Assembly (NCBI RefSeq): GCF_018199995.1
Contig: NZ_CP073578.1
Span: forward strand, 2,232,001-2,296,000
Direction: 5' to 3'
From: Photobacterium sp. GJ3
GTDB lineage: Bacteria; Pseudomonadota; Gammaproteobacteria; Enterobacterales; Vibrionaceae
DNA length: 64,000 nucleotides
Program-made: the position numbers and the translations under genes
The notes under the pieces: model-generated
The model's database searches: none
The model's input: the letters and a program-made list of their open reading frames with translations, nothing else
Told to the model about the DNA's origin: nothing
Shown here: piece by piece, positions 1-8,895 of the stretch
How the letters are laid out: every line of letters begins with the position of its first letter
How positions within the stretch are numbered: the first letter of the stretch is position 1

Positions 1-56
1 TCTGCTTTTACAGGCGTTTTTCAGTCAGCGCATCAAGGCACACAAAAGCAGGCACA

Positions 57-509
57 TCAGAACATCAGGCGTTTCCGGCCGGTTTGCTGATCGGAGTCTT
101 TCCCGATGGTCGCGGATGGCCGGTTGCCGGATTTCTGTTTGCTACTTGTTTTCGCCGATTTGCTGCCGGACGATATGGCGGGTCGCTTGTGTGCCGACTT
201 TTCTGCTTTCGGCTTTTCTGTTTTCGGCTTCTCGGCAGCAGACTTGCTGACGGTTTCCGTCACAGGCTGGTCACAAATCACCAGATAGAATTCACCATTA
301 AACTCAATCACATCGCCATCGTAAACCTTGCGGCGCTTGCGCTGTTCCAGTTCACCATTCACGGCCACATAGCCTTCCGCAATGGCCATTTTGGCTTCAC
401 CACCGCCACCAACGGCATTGGCAATTTTCAGCACTTTATACAATTCAATCGGATGCGCCGACACTTCAATGCCCAGCGCTTCCACTTCAATTTCCTGATC
501 CTGACTCAC
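57..509 (-). CDS. S4-domain RNA-binding protein (YbcJ-like) with long basic C-terminal tail
   Basis: The 150-residue product has an S4 fold at about residues 19-80, including IANAVGGGGEAKMAIAEG and VAVNGELEQRKRRKVYDGD, the usual RNA-binding loop of the YbcJ/RluB-type S4 superfamily. YbcJ proteins are normally only about 70 residues, so they end where this S4 domain ends. Here about 65 further residues follow, rich in Lys, Ser, Pro and Thr with EKPKTEKPKAEK-type repeats, and they look disordered. The start is GTG at 509. The role is presumably RNA or ribosome binding in the cytoplasm; the exact target is unknown even for YbcJ. It stands alone, divergent from the TPR gene. Confidence 0.8.
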   Translation of the reverse strand: MSQDQEIEVEALGIEVSAHPIELYKVLKIANAVGGGGEAKMAIAEGYVAVNGELEQRKRRKVYDGDVIEFNGEFYLVICDQPVTETVSKSAAEKPKTEKPKAEKSAHKRPAISSGSKSAKTSSKQKSGNRPSATIGKDSDQQTGRKRLMF

Positions 510-733
510 AATGTTCTGCCTGTTTCGACGGTCAATGCCGTGAGTATACCACTCTCTGTCTCAGGACCGGGTAAGATTCCGGCATCACGGCCCGGGATCC
601 GACAAAATTGATTCATCCGCATGCAAAACACAGACAATCTCTTGGTTTTTGGCCCCCAATTAGAGATAACGATCTCAATACGTTATGCTTGTGACATGCT
701 TCATGCCCGTGCCAAGTGACAAGGAAAAAAATC

Positions 734-1588
734 ATGCTCAAATGCTTGTATGCCGCTGTATTCTGCCTTCTTTTTGCGCTACCAGCGCTGGCTCAGGAAG
801 AGTCGTTGCCTTATTCAGAGCAAGCTGCGTTAGATAAGCCACTCATGGAACGGTATATTCTGGACGAACTGAAATCGCTCCGGCAAGACCAGCAGGATCT
901 GGAAAGACGACTCACGATTTCTTTTACCGACCGTGAACTCGCCGTAGCTGACAAATCCCTGAACTACGCCAATGTGACCGTGACTTATTTCTTTTATCTG
1001 ATTGCCGGAGCCGCTTCGTTGATTGCGCTTGTCGGCTGGCAATCGCTGAAGGAAATCAAAGTCAATACCAAGAAAATGGCCGACCAGCAGTTGCAGGAAA
1101 TCACCGAACAATACGAGAAAAAATTCCAGGTGCTTGAACGGGATCTGAAACGGAAAACCCGGATTATTGCGCAGAACAATAAAGAGATTGAAATTATCAA
1201 CGAGGTGCATAACCTCTGGCTGCGGGCGCAAAGCTCGCAAACGGCAGAGCAGAAAATGGAAGTCTATGATGAAATCCTGAAGCTGCGTCCCGGCGATCTG
1301 GAAGCTCTGACCCACAAAGCGGATGCCGCCATGGAAATTCGTGAATTCCACTGGGCACTGAGTATCTGTAACCGGGTGCTTGAAGTCGATAACACCAACG
1401 CCAATGCCTTGTATCAGCGGGCCTGTGCTTATGCTTGTCTGGGCGCAGAAGATCAGGCGGTTTCCGATCTGGAACAAGCGATTCTGGGCAGCGCCTTCCT
1501 GCGGGAACTGGCCCGGGAAGAGCAGGATTTTGAAACCCTGCACGGCCATGAACGCTTTGATCAATTAATCACTTACCATCACGAATGA
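734..1588 (+). CDS. Membrane-anchored TPR-repeat protein
   Basis: I do not recognise a named gene. From the ATG at 734 the product is 284 residues. It has a clear signal peptide (MLKCLYAAVFCLLFALPALA, then QEES), a charged stretch, one transmembrane segment near residues 80-100 (FFYLIAGAASLIALVGW), a charged coiled coil near 105-160, and TPR-like helices from about 165 to 260 (ALTHKADAAMEIREF, ANALYQRACAYACLG). ATG 734 is preferred over the upstream in-frame GTG at 716 because AAGGA lies 8 bases ahead of it and the signal peptide then begins properly. Probably a scaffold at the inner membrane; the function is unknown. Confidence 0.72.
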   Translation: MLKCLYAAVFCLLFALPALAQEESLPYSEQAALDKPLMERYILDELKSLRQDQQDLERRLTISFTDRELAVADKSLNYANVTVTYFFYLIAGAASLIALVGWQSLKEIKVNTKKMADQQLQEITEQYEKKFQVLERDLKRKTRIIAQNNKEIEIINEVHNLWLRAQSSQTAEQKMEVYDEILKLRPGDLEALTHKADAAMEIREFHWALSICNRVLEVDNTNANALYQRACAYACLGAEDQAVSDLEQAILGSAFLRELAREEQDFETLHGHERFDQLITYHHE

Positions 1589-1596
1589 GTCAAACC

Positions 1597-1651
1597 GCCT
1601 TCAGACTGCACCCAGCATCCTTCGAGAATGGCAAGGTCTGAAGGCATTTTT
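1597..1651 (+). terminator. Rho-independent terminator after the TPR gene
   Basis: GCCTTCAGAC (1597-1606) pairs perfectly with GTCTGAAGGC (1636-1645), followed by ATTTTTA. The loop is long (29 bases) but the 10-bp stem plus T-run just after the stop codon fits a terminator. Confidence 0.65.
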
Positions 1652-1767
1652 ACAACGTCCTTCATGCTTCTGACACCCCAGCCTACCTGTCCGGGATATT
1701 CACTGGACAAGCTAATGACAGCGCGCTTAGTATCTTACGCGTTGATAAGGATCCAACGGAGTAAGTC

Positions 1768-2226
1768 ATGCAAGCAACCACCCGACAAATGCAGGCCCAG
1801 AAACACATTGCGCTGGTCGCACACGATAACTGCAAAAGCCACCTTCAGCGCTGGGTTGAAGAGCATAAAGGAAAGCTCTTAAAACACACCCTGTATGCAA
1901 CAGGCACTACAGGTCACCTGCTGGCCAAACAAACCGGGCTTCCGGTGAACTGCCTGCTCAGTGGCCCGATGGGTGGAGACCAGCAATTAGGTGCGCTGAT
2001 CTGTGAAGGAAAGATTGATATGATGATTTTCTTCTGGGATCCCCTGAACGCCGTACCGCACGACCCGGATGTCAAAGCGCTGCTGCGCATTGCTGCGGTG
2101 TGGAACGTCCCAGTGGCCACCAACCGGGCCAGCGCCAATTTTATGATTGAATCGTCCATGATGGACAAAGCAGTCTCCATCGAGATTCCGGACTATGAAG
2201 CATATCTTGCAGAACGTCTGACCTGA
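1768..2226 (+). CDS. mgsA: Methylglyoxal synthase
   Basis: Converts dihydroxyacetone phosphate to methylglyoxal and phosphate in the cytoplasm, a bypass used when sugar phosphates accumulate. The 152-residue product has the family length. It carries VAHDNCK near the N-terminus, the phosphate-binding ATGTTG, the catalytic-Asp segment [11 protein letters not shown], and [15 protein letters not shown] and PVATNRASA that complete the active site. GGAG sits 7 bases ahead of the ATG. In E. coli mgsA adjoins helD; here an oxidoreductase gene and a miniature transposable element lie between them. Confidence 0.96.
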   Translation: MQATTRQMQAQKHIALVAHDNCKSHLQRWVEEHKGKLLKHTLYATGTTGHLLAKQTGLPVNCLLSGPMGGDQQLGALICEGKIDMMIFFWDPLNAVPHDPDVKALLRIAAVWNVPVATNRASANFMIESSMMDKAVSIEIPDYEAYLAERLT

Positions 2227-2610
2227 ACAACCCCAAAGCACAGACATGGCGGCCTGGATCTCGGCCGTCATCTTCACTCCCCATCGCACCAAAGCCACCC
2301 CAACTGCTGATTTGTTCTCTCTGTTTGCAGATGACAAAAAACGTCTTCAGCCGCCACACGGCAAATCCGAAATTTTAGGTATATGCTTAGAATTTGTTGA
2401 TCACAACAATTCACCACGAAAACAAATTCTTATACCAATCAAAGTAAGTCAATGATCAGAAATAGCGCAGGGGAAATGTTTGAGAACAAGGCAGTTTTTT
2501 TAGATAAGTAGTGATTCTACAATCAAAAAATCTAACGCAGTTATCGAACAATTGAACAAGCTAGGATGACCAGTGATTTACTGCGATTGGTATTACCTAC
2601 ATGGTGGTTT
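2227..2610. other. Intergenic region between mgsA and the oxidoreductase gene
   Basis: 384 bases with no convincing gene. The first part holds an imperfect hairpin (ATGGCGGCC at about 2244-2252 against GGCCGTCAT at about 2261-2269) that may end mgsA transcription, though no T-run follows. Bases 2433-2592 are a miniature inverted-repeat element described separately. Small open frames here have no recognisable product. Confidence 0.6.
2433..2592. mobile_element. MITE-like element, copy 1 (160 bp)
   Basis: The element begins TACCAATC and ends GATTGGTA; over the terminal 26 bases the two ends match as imperfect inverted repeats at about 20 positions. Both ends are flanked by TTA, consistent with a 3-bp target duplication. 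It is about 93% identical by eye (11 differences, no gaps) to a second 160-bp copy at 14789-14948. It is too small to code for a transposase, so it would have to be mobilised in trans. Identical length and ends in two unrelated intergenic sites support a mobile element. Confidence 0.8.
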
Positions 2611-3591
2611 ATGAAAGCATGGACTCTGACTGAACCGGATGGCCTGAACAGCCTGCAACTCACGCGCCGTTCACGGCCAAAACCCGCCCCCGATGAGGTT
2701 CTGATTCAGGTTGCCGCAGCCGGGCTCAACCCCATCGACTATAAACTGGCCAGCTGGGGATACGCCACCTGGGACTATCCGCAAATCGTTGGGATGGACA
2801 TCGCTGGCACCGTTGAAGCGGTCGGGGCACAGGTCCATCAATATAAACCGGGCGACCGGGTCTTTACCTTTCTTGATCCCCGCCAGTGTGGCGGCTTTGC
2901 AGAGTACGTCTGCAGCAAAACCGATGCCCTGAGCCGCCTGCCTGCTGAAGTCAGCTTTGAACAGGCCGCGGCGCTCCCTTCAGCCGGATACAGTGCCTGG
3001 CTGGCGGTGTACGACAAATTGCGCCTGGCGGCAGGCCAGCGCATCGCCATTACCGGGGCTGGCGGCGGTGTGGGCGGATTCGCCGCACAGCTCGCCAAAC
3101 TGGCAGGCGCAACCGTTTATGCCATTGCGGCGCAACAGCACCATGCCCGATTACTCAGCTATGGCGTGGATGCGGTGATTGATACCGAAGACAATGTCGC
3201 GATGAAAATCATTGAACTGACCGAAGACAGGCTTCTGCACGCCGTGATTGACTGCGTCTCGGCCCGCTCCGGCAGTGTGATGAGCGCCCTGATCCGCTAC
3301 AACGGACAAATCGTCATGGTTGCGGATCAGTTCAATCAGGTGCCTTTACTGGCAACAACGAAAGCCATCAGCATGCATGAAGTCGCGCTGCACGCAACCT
3401 ATGCCCACGGCGCGCCCGAAGATATTCATCATCTGGCCGACATGGGAAATAACCTGAGCAATCTGGTGGCGGAAGGAAAACTCGACCCCATGCTGAATCA
3501 ACTGATCCCCTTTGCGGATCTGAAGCAGGGTCTGCAGATGCTGCACGACCAGAAGCACAGTGGCAAGCTGGTCGTGGTGCTGGACGACTGA
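2611..3591 (+). CDS. Zinc-independent MDR-family oxidoreductase (quinone oxidoreductase/alcohol dehydrogenase-like)
   Basis: The 326-residue product is a medium-chain dehydrogenase/reductase. It has an N-terminal GroES-like domain (EVLIQVAAAGLNPIDYKL, VVGMDIAGTVEAVG-type segment, YKPGDRVFTF) and a Rossmann domain with GAGGGVGGFAAQLAKLAGA binding NAD(P)H. The four-Cys structural zinc lobe is absent, which places it near the quinone oxidoreductase branch; the substrate cannot be told. The ATG at 2611 is preferred because family similarity begins at MKAWTL and GGTGG lies just upstream; the in-frame ATG at 2566 lies inside the MITE and would add 15 unrelated residues. Confidence 0.85.
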   Translation: MKAWTLTEPDGLNSLQLTRRSRPKPAPDEVLIQVAAAGLNPIDYKLASWGYATWDYPQIVGMDIAGTVEAVGAQVHQYKPGDRVFTFLDPRQCGGFAEYVCSKTDALSRLPAEVSFEQAAALPSAGYSAWLAVYDKLRLAAGQRIAITGAGGGVGGFAAQLAKLAGATVYAIAAQQHHARLLSYGVDAVIDTEDNVAMKIIELTEDRLLHAVIDCVSARSGSVMSALIRYNGQIVMVADQFNQVPLLATTKAISMHEVALHATYAHGAPEDIHHLADMGNNLSNLVAEGKLDPMLNQLIPFADLKQGLQMLHDQKHSGKLVVVLDD

Positions 3592-3624
3592 CGCAGCCGA
3601 AACCGCAGGGAGACACTTCCCGGC

Positions 3625-5709
3625 TCAGCGGCTGACTTTTTTGATTTTATTAAAGACGGGATAACGGTCTTCAATCAGCTCATTCACGAAAGGAGACAGG
3701 GTCTCCGGGTTTGCACAAATCCAAACCTGCTCTTTTGCCCGGGTCATCGCCACATAGAACAGGCGACGCTCTTCGGCATCCGCAATGCCGTCATTGCCAC
3801 CGGACTGCAGACAGGCCAGCAGCCCGCGATCCCGGTCCAGCGCCGGGAATACCCCCCGGTTCACATTCAGAATGAAGACAAAATCGGCTTCACGCCCTTT
3901 GCTGGCATGGCAAGTCATAAACTGCAGGTTGAGCTGCGGCCATTGCGCCTGCCAATCCGCGAGTTTCTCCGGCTTCTGGTCGTGATTCCGACCCAGCAGC
4001 AGCACCTGGGCCTCTTGTTTCACTTTGGCAGCCAACTGGACCAGTTCCTGTTCCAGCAAGTCCTGCGCTAGCAGCGTCACCGCTTTTCGCTTCTGTTTCC
4101 TGAAACTTTTCAGCGATTTTTTCAGTTGCTGTGGGTTTTGCTGAATGAACAGGTTCGCCACCTCACCGATCATATTGTTGAACCGGTAGGTAGTGTCCAG
4201 TTCCATCACCTGGCTGGCGCCGAATCGCGATTCAAAACCCGTAGTCAGATTCACATCAGCCCCGGCAAACCGGTAAATTGCCTGCCAGTCATCCCCCACC
4301 GCATACAGCGAGGGAGCCAGAGACTGGTCGCCGTGCGGCTTGCAAATCGCTTCAATCAGACTCAGCCGGTGTGGAGAAATATCCTGATATTCATCCACCA
4401 TCACAAAGCGCCAGGGCGGCGTAAACTTGCCTTGCTGAATGTAGTCGGTCGCCGCCTGAATCATTGAATTGAAATCAATCTGGCGGTTGGCTTTCAGATA
4501 CTGACTGTAAGTTTTGTAGCACGGCCATAACAAAGCCAGCTCACTTTTCATCTGCGCTTTGTCTGTGTTGCCCAAATCGCTGTCCACCAGCGCAGACAAC
4601 ACCGATTTATTCCCGCCATGCTGACTGATCAGTTCAATATGCCGCCAGACCCAGTTCAGTAAGGGTTCACTGCGGGCCTGTTCTTCCATCGAGTTATCCC
4701 CGCGAAATCCGGGAATCCGCCATTGTGTCAGATGTTTTTGCCAGCGCTTGGCTGAAGCTTCCTGCTGCCATTGATCTTTCAGCATCGCCGACAGCCATTC
4801 ATGCCGGGCGGCGTCATCCAGCACCAGGGGCGAAACCGCAGGCAGAGTGCCTTCAACAGCCTGAATGATCTGGCATCCCAGGCTGTGAAAAGTGGCCACA
4901 CGCACAGGCTTTCCGATTTTATCAGCCAGTCGCTCACTCATTTCTTCCGCAGCTTTACGGCCAAAGGCCAGCAACAGTATATCTTCAGGATCAGCCTGCT
5001 GGCTGGCCAGCAGATAACCGGCTCTGGCCATCAGTACACTGGTTTTACCGGATCCGGCTCCCGCCAGAATCAGGTTATGATCTTCATTCAGCAGCACAGC
5101 CTCGCGCTGAGAAGCGTTGAGTGGTGACGATTCGAAGCGGTCAAACCAGGAAGCCCATTTCCCGGTTTCTTCCTCAATCCATTGCTGGTTAGTCGCCGCC
5201 ACCCATTCCCGGTTATCGGTCAGCCAGGGCGAGATTTGCTCAAAGGCCAGCGGCCGGAATGAGGCAGCAAGCTCATCGGTCAGTCCGGTGTCTTGCAGAG
5301 CATAATGCAGGGCATGCTGTAGATTCAGGTGCTGAGAACGGCGTTTGTAATTGTGCTGAGTCGTGAAGTTTTCAATCTGCGTCAGCATCTGAGGTAAATG
5401 CTGATCGAGTTTTTCCACCCGACCCTGCGCCCACTCACGGTACGCATTCACCAGGTGTTCGGCAAAATGTTTGCATTCAGCCCAGGGCAAGCCGTGAATC
5501 GTCCAGCTGTCGTTCTGGTCGGCGGACATCAGCTCCATCGCACCCCACATCACGCCACGGTGCAAAGTCACGGAGCCGTCCCAGTCATCGAAGGACACCA
5601 CTTCCTGATGGGTCAGACTTTCCAGTCGGACTTCTTCTTCATCCAGCGCAATGCTGCAAAAATCGCCCTGCACTAACCATTGTGCAAGCCAGTTGGCTGT
5701 TAATCGCAT
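3625..5709 (-). CDS. helD: DNA helicase IV
   Basis: A superfamily-1 3'-5' DNA helicase of the UvrD/Rep group. The 694-residue product (E. coli HelD 684) has the HelD-type N-terminal region followed by Walker A LAGAGSGKTSVL, motif II MVDEYQDISPHR, motif III VGDDWQAIYRFAGAD, motif V MTCHASKGREADFVF and motif VI FYVAMTRAKEQVW. Start ATG 5709 is chosen because AGGA lies 7 bases upstream; an in-frame GTG at 5724 has no such signal. It is convergent with the oxidoreductase gene and divergent from yccS. E. coli has the order mgsA-helD-yccF-yccS; yccF is missing here. Confidence 0.95.
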   Translation of the reverse strand: MRLTANWLAQWLVQGDFCSIALDEEEVRLESLTHQEVVSFDDWDGSVTLHRGVMWGAMELMSADQNDSWTIHGLPWAECKHFAEHLVNAYREWAQGRVEKLDQHLPQMLTQIENFTTQHNYKRRSQHLNLQHALHYALQDTGLTDELAASFRPLAFEQISPWLTDNREWVAATNQQWIEEETGKWASWFDRFESSPLNASQREAVLLNEDHNLILAGAGSGKTSVLMARAGYLLASQQADPEDILLLAFGRKAAEEMSERLADKIGKPVRVATFHSLGCQIIQAVEGTLPAVSPLVLDDAARHEWLSAMLKDQWQQEASAKRWQKHLTQWRIPGFRGDNSMEEQARSEPLLNWVWRHIELISQHGGNKSVLSALVDSDLGNTDKAQMKSELALLWPCYKTYSQYLKANRQIDFNSMIQAATDYIQQGKFTPPWRFVMVDEYQDISPHRLSLIEAICKPHGDQSLAPSLYAVGDDWQAIYRFAGADVNLTTGFESRFGASQVMELDTTYRFNNMIGEVANLFIQQNPQQLKKSLKSFRKQKRKAVTLLAQDLLEQELVQLAAKVKQEAQVLLLGRNHDQKPEKLADWQAQWPQLNLQFMTCHASKGREADFVFILNVNRGVFPALDRDRGLLACLQSGGNDGIADAEERRLFYVAMTRAKEQVWICANPETLSPFVNELIEDRYPVFNKIKKVSR

Positions 5710-5865
5710 TCTGTTTCCTGACACCTTGCTTCTCTCAGCAAGAAGATTATCAAGAACTGTACACTGACCATAGCGGTAAGCACCTTATTTACGTAAAATT
5801 TGAGACAAAAATATCCGCTGTCTCCGGCAAACTTCCAGACTGGATTCAGCGCTGGCGGATGACTC

Positions 5866-8046
5866 ATGATAAAACTCGCTTTACAGTCTACTTTTCGTCG
5901 TTTTTGGGCTAAAGAACGTTTCCATCACAGTGCCCGGGTTGCCATTGCACTGGTGGGTGCGGTTGTGCCCTGCTGGTATCTCAATGCAACGACAGCCGTC
6001 ACGCCACTGGTTTTAGGCATTATCGCCTCGGCGCTGGCCGAAACCGACGATAATCTGACCGGAAAAATCAAAGCGCTGATCATGACACTGCTGTGCTTTC
6101 TGATTGCCTCGCTGTCTGTCGAATTGTTGTTCGATTATCCGGTTCTGTTTGCCATCGGGCTGTTTTCATCCAGTTTTGCCTTCATCATGCTGGGCGCCAT
6201 GGGCACCCGCTACGCCAGCATTGCTTTTGCGTCGCTGCTGCTGGCGATTTACACCATGCTCGGTGCCGAGAACAGTCAGAATTTATGGTATCAGCCCACC
6301 CTGTTACTGTCCGGCGCAGCAGGCTACGGACTTCTGGCTCTGTTATGGCAAATCTTCTGGCCAAATCAGGCGCTTCAGCAGGGGCTGGCGAATGTTTTCG
6401 ATGCGCTGGCCGATTATCTGGACGACAAAAGTCACTGGTTTCGTCCGGTCGAAAATCTGGAGCCTCAGCAGCTCCGGATTCAGGCCGCCAACAGCAATGC
6501 CAGAGTCGTTGCTGCCCTGAATCTGTCCAAAATGACGCTGCTGAACCGGGCCAAGCGCGTTCAGCCAAACCAGCGCGGACACCGCTATCTCAGCCTGTAT
6601 TTTCATGCGCAGGACATTCATGAGCGTGTCAGTTCCTCCCATCAGCGGTATCAGGATTTAGCCCGTGCGTTTCGTCGCAGTGATATTCTGTTTCGCTTTC
6701 AGGATTTGCTGAAGCAGCAAGCCAGCGCCTGCCGGCAAGTGGGTCAGTGTCTCGCTATGGGACATTATTACCGCCACAGTCTGGAGAATCGTCTGGCACT
6801 GGATGAGCTGAAAGAGTCGCTGGATTATCTGAAAGCCCGGCACAATCCGGCATGGCGTGCTTATCTGACTCAACTCGATTATCTGTTCAGTAATCTGGCC
6901 ACCGTTGAACGCCAGCTGGCGAATCTGAACAACCCGGATGCTTCCGATGCGCCGGAAGATACTGAGCTGGCGGATTCAGAAGCCCATACCCTGCCCGGAC
7001 TCTGGCAACGCCTCAAAAACCAGATGCACACCGACAGCCAGTTATTTCGTCACGCCATTCGGATCGCGACAGCGCTGACGATCGGTTACGGGGTGATTCA
7101 TCTGTTGGATCTGAAACTGGGATTCTGGATTTTGCTGACGACCCTGTTTGTCTGCCAGCCCAATTACAGCGCCACCCGCAAAAAACTGACGCAACGTATT
7201 CTGGGTACACTGGGCGGCTTGCTGATCGGCTTGCCACTGCTGTATCTGTTCCCGGGGCAAGAAGGCCAACTGGTGTTGATGGTGCTGGCAGGAATTGCAT
7301 TTTTTATCCTCAGAAACCAGCAATATGCGCTGGCAACCGGCTTTATCACCCTGTTCGTACTGTTCTGTTTCAGTCAGTTAGGTGCCGGATTTGCCGTCGT
7401 GTTGCCACGGCTGGCAGATACCCTGATCGGCTGTGTGCTGGCGGTGTTCGCGGTGTCCTTTATCCTGCCCGACTGGCAGTCGCGCCGGCTGCATAAAATC
7501 ATGGCCACGGCGGTCACCACCAACCGGGATTATCTGGCACAGATTATCGGACAATACCGTATCGGAAAAAAAGACAGTCTCAGCTACCGGGTCGCCCGTC
7601 GCGAAGCCCACAATACCGACGCGCAACTCAGCACCGCGATCAGTAACATGCTGTCTGAACCGGGCCGGTATCGTCTGGCGATTGAGGAATGCTTCCGTTT
7701 CCTGACCCTGAATCACGCCATGCTGAATTACATTTCAACACTCGGCGCGCACCGTACTCAGTTAGATGAGCATAAAACGCATAAGCTGATCGCACAGGCG
7801 CACAGTCAGATCCACCTGCAGCTGGAAGCACTGGCCAACCAGCTCAGCAGTAAACAATGCGGGCCGCCGCCGGAATCCGACAGCAGTCTGGCACAGGCAC
7901 TGGCCACCTGGCGGGAAGGGGATGATCAGTCTGTTCGACTGATTCTGCAACAGCTGTATCTGATTCAGTGTATGTTGCCGGAGCTGCATTCACTGGCGAA
8001 CAAACTGGCGGCGAGAACCCAACAGGCAGCAGCACCTGCCAGCTGA
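5866..8046 (+). CDS. yccS: YccS/YhfK-family (FUSC) inner-membrane protein
   Basis: The 726-residue product has two blocks of hydrophobic segments, about residues 20-165 and 395-535, each followed by a long soluble region rich in helix-forming residues. That is the tandem arrangement of FUSC/aromatic-acid-exporter-like proteins. The N-terminal run (RVAIALVGAVVPCWY, TPLVLGIIASALAETDDNL) matches the YccS type. The transported substrate, if any, is not established. GGCGGA lies ahead of the ATG at 5866. The divergent neighbour is helD, as in enterobacteria. Confidence 0.92.
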   Translation: MIKLALQSTFRRFWAKERFHHSARVAIALVGAVVPCWYLNATTAVTPLVLGIIASALAETDDNLTGKIKALIMTLLCFLIASLSVELLFDYPVLFAIGLFSSSFAFIMLGAMGTRYASIAFASLLLAIYTMLGAENSQNLWYQPTLLLSGAAGYGLLALLWQIFWPNQALQQGLANVFDALADYLDDKSHWFRPVENLEPQQLRIQAANSNARVVAALNLSKMTLLNRAKRVQPNQRGHRYLSLYFHAQDIHERVSSSHQRYQDLARAFRRSDILFRFQDLLKQQASACRQVGQCLAMGHYYRHSLENRLALDELKESLDYLKARHNPAWRAYLTQLDYLFSNLATVERQLANLNNPDASDAPEDTELADSEAHTLPGLWQRLKNQMHTDSQLFRHAIRIATALTIGYGVIHLLDLKLGFWILLTTLFVCQPNYSATRKKLTQRILGTLGGLLIGLPLLYLFPGQEGQLVLMVLAGIAFFILRNQQYALATGFITLFVLFCFSQLGAGFAVVLPRLADTLIGCVLAVFAVSFILPDWQSRRLHKIMATAVTTNRDYLAQIIGQYRIGKKDSLSYRVARREAHNTDAQLSTAISNMLSEPGRYRLAIEECFRFLTLNHAMLNYISTLGAHRTQLDEHKTHKLIAQAHSQIHLQLEALANQLSSKQCGPPPESDSSLAQALATWREGDDQSVRLILQQLYLIQCMLPELHSLANKLAARTQQAAAPAS

Positions 8047-8184
8047 AACGAATCAGTAACATCATCCATGAAGTGATAAAAAATCAGCCAATCAAACCAT
8101 CACGGGCATAATTTCTCTGCAAAAATGCCTGTGGTGGTATAAAATCCAGCCCTTTCTTCGACCCCGTTCATTAAACACATCATC

Positions 8185-8823
8185 ATGATTGATTTCGCGA
8201 CGCTGCCGCTGTATCTGACTGCGGTTGTTGCCCTGCTGCTTGTGCCAGGGCCGGATATGCTTTTAATTGCCAGTTCCAGCCTGAGCTATGGCAAACGAGT
8301 GGGCCTGTTTGCCAGTTTAGGCAATGCGACTTCAGGGCTGATTCTGACTGTGCTGGCGGCCATGGGTGTTTCAGCACTGATTGCCATGAACCCGATGGCA
8401 CTGGAAGCCCTGCGTTATCTGGGCGGTATTTATCTGCTGAAAATGGGCTGGGACTGTCTGCGCAGCCAGCCCGCAGAATCGCCGACCGTGGCGGCCCGGC
8501 AGGGTCTGGCACGTCTGCTCTACCGCCGGGCAGTCTTCAGTAACCTGCTCAACCCGAAAGCGCTGATTTTCTTCGTGCTCTTTCTGCCGCAGTTTGTTTC
8601 GAGCCAGATTGCAGCCAGTTCCGGCGAGCAAATGCTGGCACTGGGCCTGTTGCTCAATGTGATGGGACTGGCGTTTAACCTGTTGCTGGTCGTACTGGCC
8701 GGGACTCTGGGCCAGCCTCTGCTGAAAAACCCGAAGTTCCGGGCCAATCAGAACCGGTTTATGGGCTGCATCTTCATTCTCCTTGCAGTCTGGCTGCTGG
8801 CGTCTCAGTTGCCGCAAGTCTGA
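8185..8823 (+). CDS. LysE/RhtB-family amino-acid exporter
   Basis: A 212-residue inner-membrane protein with about six hydrophobic segments. It has the family signature near the N-terminus (LLVPGPDMLLIASSSLSYGKRVG), GNATSGL in the second segment, and the Asn-Pro-Lys-rich segment SNLLNPKALIFFVLFLPQF typical of RhtB-type exporters. It probably exports a neutral or basic amino acid or homoserine-like compound by proton exchange; the substrate cannot be read from sequence. No strong Shine-Dalgarno is visible. Followed at once by a bidirectional terminator shared with the convergent treC. Confidence 0.9.
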   Translation: MIDFATLPLYLTAVVALLLVPGPDMLLIASSSLSYGKRVGLFASLGNATSGLILTVLAAMGVSALIAMNPMALEALRYLGGIYLLKMGWDCLRSQPAESPTVAARQGLARLLYRRAVFSNLLNPKALIFFVLFLPQFVSSQIAASSGEQMLALGLLLNVMGLAFNLLLVVLAGTLGQPLLKNPKFRANQNRFMGCIFILLAVWLLASQLPQV

Positions 8824-8828
8824 ACCTG

Positions 8829-8860
8829 AAAAAATGCCGCCACATTCTGGAGGCATTTTT
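8829..8860. terminator. Bidirectional terminator between the LysE-type gene and treC
   Basis: AAAAATGCC and GGCATTTTT form a stem around GCCACATTCTGGA, with A- and T-tracts on both sides, in the gap between convergent genes. Confidence 0.8.
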
Positions 8861-8895
8861 CATTCATCATCCGTTTTCCTGCTACGCCTCTATCC

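Noticed and set aside
830..1564. Long minus-strand open frame opposite the TPR gene
   Set aside because: It is the antisense shadow of a gene with a clear signal peptide, membrane span and TPR helices; its own product has no recognisable motif or start signal.
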